Source: CAG-791 sp963658405
GTDB lineage: Bacteria > Bacillota > Clostridia > Lachnospirales > Lachnospiraceae
DNA: 46,804 bases
Assembly (NCBI GenBank): GCA_963658405.1
Contig: CAVKQI010000008.1
Location: 1-46,804, forward strand
Reading direction: 5' to 3'
The stretch's first letter is position 1. Every line of letters begins with the position of its first letter. Position numbers and translations under genes: made by a program. Below are positions 1-6,566 of the stretch, one piece after another. The notes beneath the pieces are model-generated. The model was not told the origin of the DNA and searched no databases. It was given only the letters and a program-made list of their open reading frames with translations.

Positions 1-17
1 AGGAAAGGAGAAGTCTT

Positions 18-110
18 ATGTTAACATTTTGCATCATCGGCAGTGGTTTCTCAGCTGCATGCTTCTTAGGAGCAGCCATTCTCAACATCGTTTACGTTTG
101 CAGGAAGTAA
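18..110 (+). CDS. Small hydrophobic peptide A, 30 aa (function unknown)
   Basis: This is a 30-codon reading frame starting MLTFCIIGSG and ending NIVYVCRK. An ideal ribosome site (AGGAAAGGAG) lies 7 bases before the ATG. The product is one hydrophobic, Gly/Ala-rich segment with a basic C-terminus, so it should insert in the membrane. The coding frame, ribosome site and stop are all preserved in the copy at 5905-5997, where the only change seen is a silent one (GCT to GCA); this supports real translation. Possibilities include a type I toxin-like peptide, a small regulatory membrane protein or a signalling peptide. I cannot assign a family. Confidence 0.6.
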   Translation: MLTFCIIGSGFSAACFLGAAILNIVYVCRK

Positions 111-204
111 TCATCCGCTGCATGCAGGCAGCAGAAGAAAATCGGAAACCTGACAATTAGTCAATTAGTCAGTTAAAGCAAACATTTACAGAAGGGAGAA
201 ATCT

Positions 205-294
205 ATGGTATTTGGTATTCTTGCAGGTATCGTTTCCTATGCAGCACTCATTGGAGAAGTCGCCTTAGTAGTTATTCCCTTAATCAGATCTTAA
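205..294 (+). CDS. Small hydrophobic peptide B, 29 aa (function unknown)
   Basis: This is a 29-codon frame starting MVFGILAGIV and ending VVIPLIRS, with ribosome site GAAGGGAG 6-7 bases before the ATG. It is one hydrophobic segment with a single buried Gly-Glu pair near its centre and a basic end. It lines up with peptide C (378-458): both follow a pattern of M-x-F-G-I-x-x-G-I, then L-x-G-E, then a Leu-rich end, so the two are paralogues. It is missing from the second copy of the cluster. The function is unknown. Confidence 0.55.
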   Translation: MVFGILAGIVSYAALIGEVALVVIPLIRS

Positions 295-377
295 TTGATC
301 TGCATTTACAATCAAAACTGAATAGATCAACTGCAACATAGTGTCAATTTTATCCGGACATATGAAAGGAGAAACCT

Positions 378-458
378 ATGATCTTTGGAATTATCACTGG
401 TATTATCGCATCTGTTTGCCTTGGAGGAGAACTCACTTTGCTGTGCCTGATCTCCTGA
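378..458 (+). CDS. Small hydrophobic peptide C, 26 aa (function unknown)
   Basis: This is a 26-codon frame starting MIFGIITGII and ending TLLCLIS, with ribosome site AAAGGAG before the ATG. It is a single membrane-spanning-like segment with a central GGE motif, and it is paralogous to peptide B. The copy at 6068-6148 differs by one conservative residue change (Ile to Val) and by silent changes such as GCA to GCC and GGA to GGT. That pattern suggests selection on the protein. A rho-independent terminator follows 40 bases downstream and closes the three-gene unit. The function is unknown. Confidence 0.6.
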   Translation: MIFGIITGIIASVCLGGELTLLCLIS

Positions 459-498
459 TCTGATTCACGATCACGGATAAAAACTGAATATGTTTATA

Positions 499-538
499 AA
501 ATCCGGCTGCTCATCCTCCTGGGCGGCCGGATTTTTTC
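499..538 (+). terminator. Rho-independent terminator of peptide cluster 1
   Basis: The stem AATCCGGC pairs with GCCGGATT and is followed by a T-run. A near-identical terminator closes the second copy at 6189-6228. Confidence 0.85.
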
Positions 539-705
539 TTTCTGATCCTATAGTAGCAGGAAGTGTGTATCATAAGCGTAATGGGTATTTCTCATCGTTC
601 TGCAATCCCTTTTTTTTGAGATTTTTTAATGTTATCATGAATGCAGATTGTTGAAGATATGGGTCACTTCAATTTGTGCCGCTTTATCTTAACGGCAGAG
701 ATTCT

Positions 706-831
706 ATGGTAGTGTCAAGATTCTTTCGCAAATTCACTTTTAAGCTTAACCGATTCTATTTCAATGAACTGAATAAGAAGCGGCAGAAATCCTGCTATGC
801 GGTCAGTCAGGTAAGGAATGGTGATTCATGA
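706..831 (+). pseudogene. Possible transposase C-terminal remnant (41 codons)
   Basis: The open frame from ATG 706 to TGA 829-831 encodes a basic, aromatic-rich peptide containing RFFRKFTFKLNRFYFNELNK. The RKF-x-[FY]-K-L-N-R pattern resembles the C-terminal tail of some DDE transposases (IS1595-like). No ribosome site is present and no upstream domain remains. It lies just before the first 23-bp repeat. It could also be a chance ORF; the assignment is weak. Confidence 0.25.
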
Positions 832-849
832 AAGAAGAAATTTAGGACG

Positions 850-872
850 TCACAGGTACCTGACACTTTGCG
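850..872 (+). repeat. 23-bp repeat with palindromic CAGGTACCTG core, copy 1
   Basis: These 23 bases recur exactly and in the same orientation at 2391-2413. The core CAGGTACCTG is a perfect palindrome followed by ACACTTTGCG. Weaker relatives occur near 5575-5600 and 8363-8386. The two exact copies bracket the alpha/beta hydrolase gene, its operators and the hydrolase remnant. Confidence 0.75.
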
Positions 873-928
873 TTGGCATAGCCCATCAACCGGGAAAGAT
901 CGGACTCTTTTTCACGGAAAGACTTCCT

Positions 929-1081
929 TCATAAAATTTTCTGTAAAAATGTTTCCATCAAATCAAGATACCGTCCCGACTGAACGATGAAGCCCACATG
1001 ACCGCCCTGAACCGTGCGGATCTCTGCATCCAGTTTCCGAAACAGGTCACTTCCTGTCCCTCCAATCGCATATAACTCGTG
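929..1081 (-). pseudogene. Alpha/beta-hydrolase C-terminal fragment
   Basis: On the minus strand a frame open from 1081 down to TGA 929-931 reads LYAIGGTGSDLF, then VQGGHVGFI, then a short helix-like tail. The GGHVGF segment is typical of the catalytic-His region at the C-terminus of alpha/beta hydrolases. There is no start codon or N-terminal part. It overlaps the last codons of the intact hydrolase gene in another frame. I read it as the remnant of a second hydrolase truncated by rearrangement. Confidence 0.45.
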
Positions 1082-1979
1082 TCATGCGGCGGTCGATGTC
1101 AATGCGCGACGTTTTACACGCCTCAGGATATTTCTTCGCAGCGCTGAACGCCAACCTGACAAACAGTGCCGAGCCGACGGGAAGCATGGTCCTTAGCATA
1201 CCGTCGGGAAAAACAAAGTGCGTGCCGTGCTCATATACGGCCGCCTCGACTTCGCAGGAGTGCGTTTTCTCCGCAAGGCGTTTTTTCATGCGTCGGATGT
1301 ATTTTGCGGCATCCCAAAGTGCGTCGTCCTCTGCACCGACAAGAAACAGCTTGCCGCGGATATTCTCGGCCTTTATGAATTCTTCCTCCGTTATCGGGTG
1401 CACTGCTTCAGAGTCGTCAAACAGCTTGCGCGAGGCGATCATATTGCCGGTGCGTTTGGACTCCTCCGAGATCACGTGCCAATAGTCGGGGTGTTTATAG
1501 CAAAACGGCATATAAGGCAGGGACTTGCCATTGTAGGAAAAGAGTGATTCTCCCTCAATTGGCCATTCCTTGCAGCCATCCTTTTTACCCTGCATAAAGC
1601 CCTGCCACACAAAGTCGCTGGGCGTCATTGCAATGGTCAGAGAGATATCACCAAATATCGAAGCTGCTGTCAGCGCGAGCGTGCCGGTAGTTGAGGCCCC
1701 CGCAATGCCGATCTTTGCGTTGCCGTGCGTTTTAAGCCATGCTATAGCTTTTTCGATGCGCTCAAGGGGATAGTTGTGATGACTGTAATCTTTTTTCCCG
1801 GGCGACATGGTCAGTACATTCACACCGAGGCGAAGCAGCCACTTCACCGCAGAGCGTGCCATATGATCCTCGGGGTCATCACCGAGCATAGTGATGACGG
1901 CGCAGTCCGAGCCGGCCTTGCACTCCCAATATGCGCCGTAAAATCCATCTCCTTCAACGTCAAAGTGAATGTGTTTCAT
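1047..1979 (-). CDS. Alpha/beta hydrolase, BAAT/acyl-CoA thioester hydrolase C-terminal type
   Basis: This 310-residue cytoplasmic enzyme has an alpha/beta-hydrolase core. A nucleophile elbow G-A-S-T-T-G (near residue 95) takes the place of the usual G-x-S-x-G. A candidate acid lies in VGAEDDALWD and the catalytic His in EHGTH near residue 253. The layout matches the BAAT C-terminal family (acyl-CoA:amino-acid N-acyltransferase or acyl-CoA thioesterase); the substrate is unknown. The ATG at 1979 is preceded by AGAGGTGCT on its strand. Two matching palindromes lie 64-122 bases upstream, probably operators. The last codons (after about residue 295) run into sequence overlapping the hydrolase remnant at 929-1081, so the C-terminus may have been altered by the same rearrangement. 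Confidence 0.7.
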   Translation of the reverse strand: MKHIHFDVEGDGFYGAYWECKAGSDCAVITMLGDDPEDHMARSAVKWLLRLGVNVLTMSPGKKDYSHHNYPLERIEKAIAWLKTHGNAKIGIAGASTTGTLALTAASIFGDISLTIAMTPSDFVWQGFMQGKKDGCKEWPIEGESLFSYNGKSLPYMPFCYKHPDYWHVISEESKRTGNMIASRKLFDDSEAVHPITEEEFIKAENIRGKLFLVGAEDDALWDAAKYIRRMKKRLAEKTHSCEVEAAVYEHGTHFVFPDGMLRTMLPVGSALFVRLAFSAAKKYPEACKTSRIDIDRRMTRVICDWRDRK

Positions 1980-2042
1980 TTAAAGCACCTCTTTCAAAAG
2001 TTTAATTTCTCCAATTTCTCGCATTGCCGTCTCTCTTTTTGT

Positions 2043-2101
2043 GGTTAGATCTATCTAACCGGCACGCACACACTAGTGGACTAGGTTAGACCTAACTAAC
2101 T
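2043..2101. promoter_or_regulatory. Twin palindromic operators upstream of the hydrolase
   Basis: Two related 18-bp palindromes are present: GGTTAGATCTATCTAACC at 2043-2060 and GGTTAGACCTAACTAACT at 2084-2101. Their centres are 41 bp apart, about four helical turns, so a dimeric repressor could bind both on one DNA face. Size and symmetry fit TetR-family operators. The most likely target is the divergent hydrolase starting at 1979. No TetR gene is present in the window. Confidence 0.55.
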
Positions 2102-2554
2102 TGTGCGTTTAGGAAAAGCCGCATTTCTGCGGCCTTTCGCCTTATTCAAATAGCTTACTGCAAGCATCACATATCTACATTTTCAGCCACTGAGGATAAC
2201 GCTTCTTGATTTACCCCTTATGGAATGGAAACAGCCAAAATCTATTTTTTACACCGTTGCGGTGACTTTTGGCTTCTTAGTCAGATTATATCGTGCTCAC
2301 TTCTTTTTTGCAATGTAAGCATCTCTGCAAGATGGCGTAAACGAATTATATCTGCCTGACAGCCATTGGAAGGGCAGGTACTGATTACAATCACAGGTAC
2401 CTGACACTTTGCGCTCTTTGCGCCAGATGCAAATTAACCTACTGAAAGAGAATGAAATCTTTACTTTTTTGGAAAAATACCCGTGGAAAATCTTTACATA
2501 AAGTGCGCGAAAGAACATAATAAGTAAAGATGGGAACGGAGGAGATAAACCGAA
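2102..2554. other. Intergenic stretch with hairpins and a repeat
   Basis: No convincing gene was seen. Contents are a GCCGC/GCGGC hairpin with flanking A- and T-rich bases at 2115-2136 (terminator-like), and a nested inverted repeat at 2233-2274 (AGCCAAAA with TTTTGGCT outside, CACCG with CGGTG inside). The second exact 23-bp repeat lies at 2391-2413. A strong GGAGGAG ribosome site for the Fic gene ends the stretch. Short open frames here cross the repeats and have no ribosome sites. Confidence 0.5.
2391..2413 (+). repeat. 23-bp repeat with palindromic CAGGTACCTG core, copy 2
   Basis: This is an exact direct repeat of 850-872. With that copy it frames a 1.5-kb block containing the hydrolase, its operators and the hydrolase remnant. 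Confidence 0.75.
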
Positions 2555-3466
2555 ATGATATCCTATGATGGTTTATATGACCAGCTTCAGAAAAAGGGAA
2601 TCAGAAAGAGTGATCTGACTAAGGAGATTGGTATATCTTCGCGCACGACAGCAAAGATTGCAAAAGGGGAAAAACTTTCGAGAAATACACTGTCCAGAAT
2701 TGCTGATTATCTCGGCTGTGAGACCGATCTTTTGTGCAGGGAGGTGTCATCAAATAAGCTTCTTCAGATTTTGAGGGATGAAAAGGATGCAAAAATATCG
2801 GGCGGTTTCTATCATGAACTTCAGATTCGGATGACCTATAACTCCAACCACATGGAAGGAAGCAAACTCACAGAGGATCAAACAAGACTGATCTTTGAAA
2901 CGAACACTATCGACGTGGTGGATGGCGTCCCGGTAGATGATATTCTGGAGACAGTTCACCACTTTCGCGCAATCGATTATGTCATTGAAGTCGCGGAAGA
3001 AAGCCTAACGGAGGAAATCATCAAGGAGCTGCATTATATTTTGAAGCATGACACAAAGGATTCCCAATTGAGCTGGTTTGCAGTCGGTGATTACAAACGA
3101 AGAGGGAATATGGTAGGCGGACATGAGACTACAAAGCCGAAAGATGTGCAGGCTGCAATGCAGGCGCTTTTATCAGCGTATAATGTGAAAGAATCGGTCA
3201 GTGTGAATGATGTGATTGCTTTCCATGCGGAATTTGAGCACATCCATCCTTTTCAGGATGGAAACGGCAGGTTGGGACGCCTTGTATCTTTAAAGGAATG
3301 CCTGCACCATGGCATCGTTCCGTTTATCATTGAAGACAGCAAAAAGCATTTTTACTATCGCGGACTTTCGCAGTGGAGAGATGAAAGAGGCTGGCTGACA
3401 GATACCTGTCTTGATGGACAGGATACTGTTATCCGATTACTTGATCTTCTTGAAATACAGTACTGA
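2555..3466 (+). CDS. XRE-type HTH / Fic-domain AMP-transferase fusion
   Basis: Residues 5-65 form a Cro/CI-type helix-turn-helix (DLTKEIGISSRTTAKIAKGE). Residues about 85-303 form a Fic domain with the active-site motif HPFQDGNGRLGR at 231-242, including catalytic His231. An N-terminal inhibitory motif of the S-x-x-x-E-G class, SNHMEG, lies at 97-102, so this is probably a class II, self-inhibited Fic enzyme. Fic proteins mostly transfer AMP from ATP to target Ser/Thr/Tyr. Here the DNA-binding half may make it autoregulatory, or it may act as a stand-alone regulator. The start is set by GGAGGAG 9 bases upstream. No separate antitoxin gene is visible, as expected when the inhibitory helix is built in. 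Confidence 0.85.
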   Translation: MISYDGLYDQLQKKGIRKSDLTKEIGISSRTTAKIAKGEKLSRNTLSRIADYLGCETDLLCREVSSNKLLQILRDEKDAKISGGFYHELQIRMTYNSNHMEGSKLTEDQTRLIFETNTIDVVDGVPVDDILETVHHFRAIDYVIEVAEESLTEEIIKELHYILKHDTKDSQLSWFAVGDYKRRGNMVGGHETTKPKDVQAAMQALLSAYNVKESVSVNDVIAFHAEFEHIHPFQDGNGRLGRLVSLKECLHHGIVPFIIEDSKKHFYYRGLSQWRDERGWLTDTCLDGQDTVIRLLDLLEIQY

Positions 3467-3542
3467 GTTGGCTGGTATAGATTAAGTCCTTCACAGGTAT
3501 AGGATATTACAGTCTTTCCTGTGAAATAGAGAATATCTGCGC

Positions 3543-4352
3543 ATGAATCTTAAGCTTTGCCCGGGAAACGGGATCGTTGTAAAAAAGAAATGTATCGAAC
3601 ATGTCCCGACGTTGATCCTTAATTCTGCCGGAACTGCTCGTTCCGATGTTGCCATTCTCTGGATTCATGGCGGAGGATATTTTCTCGGCATGAAGGAAAT
3701 GGTCTATATGAGCAGGGCACAGGAGCTGGTGAGAAAATACGGGGCGACTGTTTTTTCTCCCGGCTATACGCTTGCATGGCTAAAGCCTTATCCGGCGGCG
3801 GTCAATGACTGTTATGCTGTACTTGCGTATATGGATGCACACAGAGATGAGATTGGCTGCTCCAGGCTGATGGTTGGGGGAGAGAGCGCCGGCGGAGGTC
3901 TGTGTGCAGCAGTCTGCATGATGGCGCGGGATCGCGGAGTTCATGTCTCTTTTCAGATGCCGCTCTATCCGATGCTCAGTAATATCGACACAGAAAGTTC
4001 CCGTGATAATCACGGAAAGGTTTGGAATACCCGATGGAACCACCTGGGATGGCAGTCATACCTTAGGCGCGATGCAAAGAAGGCAGTATCTCCCTATGCA
4101 GCGCCTGCACAGCAGACTGATTACAGAAACCTTCCACCGTGCTACACCTTTGTCGGAGATGGAGAGCCTTTTTACAGCGAGACAAGGAAATACGTGGAAG
4201 ACCTGAAGGCAGCCGGTGTAGAGGCGGAGGCGGACATTTATCACACAAATGTCCACGCTTTCGATATGCTTTATCCGGAGAAAGAAATCAGCAGACAGGC
4301 CATAGCCGTGTTTAACCGTAGATTTGAGTATGCAGTGGAGAATTATCATTGA
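3543..4352 (+). CDS. Alpha/beta hydrolase fold-3 esterase (HSL family)
   Basis: This 269-residue protein has the two signatures of the hormone-sensitive-lipase family: the oxyanion-hole HGGGYF near residue 42 and the nucleophile elbow GGESAGGG near residue 115. Late acid and His candidates are VGDGEPF and NVHAFD. It probably hydrolyses carboxyl esters of small substrates in the cytoplasm. It is slightly short at the N-terminus for the family (usually about 300 residues), and no strong ribosome site precedes the ATG, so the N-terminus may be trimmed or expression weak. It lies 76 bases downstream of the Fic gene and 22 bases before the next coding start. Confidence 0.75.
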   Translation: MNLKLCPGNGIVVKKKCIEHVPTLILNSAGTARSDVAILWIHGGGYFLGMKEMVYMSRAQELVRKYGATVFSPGYTLAWLKPYPAAVNDCYAVLAYMDAHRDEIGCSRLMVGGESAGGGLCAAVCMMARDRGVHVSFQMPLYPMLSNIDTESSRDNHGKVWNTRWNHLGWQSYLRRDAKKAVSPYAAPAQQTDYRNLPPCYTFVGDGEPFYSETRKYVEDLKAAGVEAEADIYHTNVHAFDMLYPEKEISRQAIAVFNRRFEYAVENYH

Positions 4353-4374
4353 TCTTAGATAAATGGAGAACTAT

Positions 4375-5553
4375 ATGCGGAAAACAGTAAGACGACCGGA
4401 TACGGAATGGAAGGAACTCATTGAGCAGTTTCAGAAAAGCGGGATGACAGCATATCGATGGTGCGCCGAAGAGGGCATTTCTGCTGCCACATTTCGGAGG
4501 AAACTTAATATTTTTCTGAAAAATGATGAAACAGCTGAGAACGAAAATATATCAGAAAATACTTTAGAAAAGTTACCGATCGAAGAAATCACATCTGCAG
4601 AGTATATTTCTGCGGGTGATGATAGGGAAGATAATAAAGATAATGAAGGCGATATCATTGCGGAGAATTCCCACTCTGCGGAAATGACAGAGACTACAGT
4701 ATCATCCGAGACAGACGTATCTGAGGATTGTATTAAGATTGATGTAATCCCCGAACTTGGGAAAATCTCAAGGAAATGCAGGACGGTTTATCTGGCAGAT
4801 ACGGAGAATGTAGGTGGAGAGGCTATCGCTTCCCTGGTAAAATCTGTGGATGCCTCCGCAAAGCTGCTGCTTTTTCATACGGATTATTCCAAACACATTT
4901 CCTATGGTGTGCTTGGTCTCCTTTTTGAAAAGTGGGATCAGATTTCACTCATCCCGTGCAGCTGCGGAACAGGCAATGCCCTTGACTTTCAGCTGGTAAG
5001 CGTGTTGGGAAGTCTGATCTGCGCTTGGCAGCGCAGCACCGCAAACTCGGAAATTCCGGAGTTCGTCATTTTTTCAAATGACCATGGATTTGATGCTGCT
5101 GTCAGGTTTTGGATGTTACATGGCATAAGAGCCAGAAGGCTCACACCGGATGAGATCCTGAAGCTGGACAGGAAAGAGAAAACGGCAGAGCCGGAGACAG
5201 ACAGTAAGAATCTCACGGGAAATGATGAGATCCGGCAGAATGACACGGAGGAGGGGCTGGCAAAGACCAATGAGGATGAAATTTCCAGATATTACATTTC
5301 CCATCCGGAATATCAGCAGAGTATGAAGAATTTCCTGTCCGCCCGTGTGGGTGCGGAATTTAAAAAGCGTCAGATCAAACTGTCAAAGAAACCGCCGGTT
5401 ATGGATATACTGATGAAGAATCCTGCGCCGAAAGAGGAGGATTTTGATGGAGTGTGTACAGTGGAAAAGGCAAGAATGCTGCTGCAGGTCCCTGCAGAGT
5501 TTATAAAGATGCAGAGAGAGGAAACCTATAAACAGGAATTAAAGCGCCATTAA
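4375..5553 (+). CDS. IS66 TnpA-like HTH fused to a PIN/NYN-like nuclease domain
   Basis: The N-terminal segment (W-K-E-L-I-x-x-F-Q-K-S-G-M-T-A, then CAEEGISAATFRRKL, about residues 10-45) matches the helix-turn-helix of the IS66 accessory protein TnpA. An acidic linker of about 80 residues follows. Next is a domain with PIN/NYN-type motifs: VYLADTENVGG, a central FHTDYSK, GNALDFQLVSVLG and FVIFSNDHGFD. Their acidic residues (about D142, E144, D204, D236, D240) would bind metal for RNA cleavage. The C-terminus is basic and charged. I chose ATG 4375 over ATG 4363 because GGAG lies 6 bases before it. No other IS66 genes are nearby. It may be a domesticated transposon accessory protein or a defence or RNA-processing nuclease; the function is inferred. 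Confidence 0.65.
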   Translation: MRKTVRRPDTEWKELIEQFQKSGMTAYRWCAEEGISAATFRRKLNIFLKNDETAENENISENTLEKLPIEEITSAEYISAGDDREDNKDNEGDIIAENSHSAEMTETTVSSETDVSEDCIKIDVIPELGKISRKCRTVYLADTENVGGEAIASLVKSVDASAKLLLFHTDYSKHISYGVLGLLFEKWDQISLIPCSCGTGNALDFQLVSVLGSLICAWQRSTANSEIPEFVIFSNDHGFDAAVRFWMLHGIRARRLTPDEILKLDRKEKTAEPETDSKNLTGNDEIRQNDTEEGLAKTNEDEISRYYISHPEYQQSMKNFLSARVGAEFKKRQIKLSKKPPVMDILMKNPAPKEEDFDGVCTVEKARMLLQVPAEFIKMQREETYKQELKRH

Positions 5554-5904
5554 AAATCAGATAACAGATAGATGGTACTGCATGTACATGACACTTTATC
5601 TTTTTTGACTTGACGCGAAATGCTACATATCGAAGAAGGACCGACAGATTCTCTGAATCGCCGGCCCTTCTTCTGTATATATCCTGTCAAAGCCTATTCA
5701 AAGATGCTGTAAGCAGGTATCGTGTTCCAATGCAGCATCACCTGTTACGCTTTTAATACGGTTTTTCCGGTATGATTACCTCAACAAAAGAAAGCAAGAG
5801 AAACATAGGAAACATAGAATTCAGTCAGAACAACCAACGCGGAAACGCCCTGTAACACAGGGACCGCCACCGTCACCATGTATGGTGAGGAAAGGAGAAG
5901 TCTT
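5554..5904. other. Intergenic stretch before peptide cluster 2
   Basis: No gene was seen. A degenerate relative of the 23-bp repeat lies near 5575-5600. A hairpin at 5632-5673 (GAAGAAGG with CCTTCTTC) probably ends the upstream transcript, although it lacks a clear T-run. A possible -10 box TATGAT lies at 5771-5776. A 16-bp perfect palindrome, TCACCATGTATGGTGA, at 5873-5888 abuts the ribosome site of the next peptide gene. Confidence 0.5.
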
Positions 5905-5997
5905 ATGTTAACATTTTGCATCATCGGCAGTGGTTTCTCAGCAGCATGCTTCTTAGGAGCAGCCATTCTCAACATCGTTTACGTTTGCAGGAAGTAA
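5905..5997 (+). CDS. Small hydrophobic peptide A, second copy, 30 aa
   Basis: This encodes the same 30-residue peptide as 18-110 (MLTFCIIGSG to VYVCRK), with one silent change seen and the same AGGAAAGGAG ribosome site. A 16-bp palindrome directly upstream could hide the ribosome site in a hairpin. It is predicted to be a single membrane-inserting segment. The function is unknown. Confidence 0.6.
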   Translation: MLTFCIIGSGFSAACFLGAAILNIVYVCRK

Positions 5998-6067
5998 CCA
6001 AACAAAACTGAATAGATCAACTGCAACATAGTGTCAATTTTATCCGGACATATGAAAGGAGAAACCT

Positions 6068-6148
6068 ATGATCTTTGGAATTATCACTGGTATTATCGCC
6101 TCTGTTTGCCTTGGTGGAGAACTCACTTTGCTGTGCCTGGTCTCCTGA
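6068..6148 (+). CDS. Small hydrophobic peptide C, second copy, 26 aa
   Basis: This is a near-identical copy of 378-458, starting MIFGIITGII and ending CLVS; Ile24 has become Val. The ribosome site AAAGGAG is retained. The terminator at 6189-6228 closes the unit. Confidence 0.6.
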   Translation: MIFGIITGIIASVCLGGELTLLCLVS

Positions 6149-6188
6149 TCTGATTCACGATCACGGATAAAAACTGAATATGATTATA

Positions 6189-6228
6189 AAATCCGGCTGC
6201 TCATCCTCCTGGGCGGTCGGATTTTTTC
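6189..6228 (+). terminator. Rho-independent terminator of peptide cluster 2
   Basis: It has the same fold as 499-538, with AATCCGGC near the 5' side and GTCGGATTTTTT near the 3' side. One stem base changed relative to copy 1. Confidence 0.8.
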
Positions 6229-6315
6229 CTTCTGAACCTATAGTAGCAGGAAGTGTGTATCATAAGCGTAATGGATATTTCCTCACTGGTCGGCGGTCTC
6301 ATTTTTTGATATTTT

Positions 6316-6468
6316 GTAACTGTTCAGAGCCAGGCAAATTTGCATAAAATGTGCGAGTAATGATTGCATTAACGAGCTCATTTTTGCAAATTTATCTGGC
6401 GAGAACGCCACATGAGCAAAAGGAAAGCTGCGCAGCAACGATTTTGCGAATGGGCTCTGAACAGTTAC
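6316..6468. mobile_element. 153-bp MITE-like element, copy 1 (IS66-like ends)
   Basis: The element starts GTAACTGTTCAGAGCC and ends with its exact reverse complement, GGCTCTGAACAGTTAC. It is flanked by an 8-bp duplication GATATTTT (6308-6315 and 6469-6476). It holds no gene. Ends beginning GTAA with 8-bp target duplications are hallmarks of the IS66 family. A second copy lies at 27908-28059 with a different 8-bp duplication. The uninterrupted site survives in the other cluster copy near 619-626. Confidence 0.85.
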
Positions 6469-6566
6469 GATATTTTTATGTTATCATGAATGCAGATCTA
6501 AGGTAACGGTTACTTTAATCTGTGACACCTTGCGGCAGATAACTATTAAGGGGGAGAAAGTCTGTC

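Larger units (their letters stand above)
1..660 (+). repeat. Segmental duplication, copy 1 (small-peptide cluster)
   Basis: This block and about 5888-6500 share the same small-peptide genes, the same terminator, and the same sequence after it, as far as the stretch before 660. They are nearly identical over the first peptide gene, the third peptide gene and the terminator. Copy 1 holds three peptide genes; copy 2 lacks about 200 bp containing the middle one. Copy 1 also has an uninterrupted site near 619-626, where copy 2 carries an inserted 153-bp element. The left edge lies outside the window, so the full repeat unit is unknown. Confidence 0.85.
5888..6500 (+). repeat. Segmental duplication, copy 2 (small-peptide cluster)
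   Basis: This is the second copy of the block at 1-660. Peptide A, peptide C, the terminator and the following sequence are retained. The roughly 200 bp holding peptide B are missing between 5997 and 6003, and a 153-bp element is inserted at 6316-6468. Similarity resumes after the element with GTTATCATGAATGCAGAT. Confidence 0.85.

Noticed and set aside
2297..2518. A 73-residue open frame on the minus strand before the Fic gene
   Set aside because: It runs across the exact 23-bp repeat, has no ribosome site and resembles no family.
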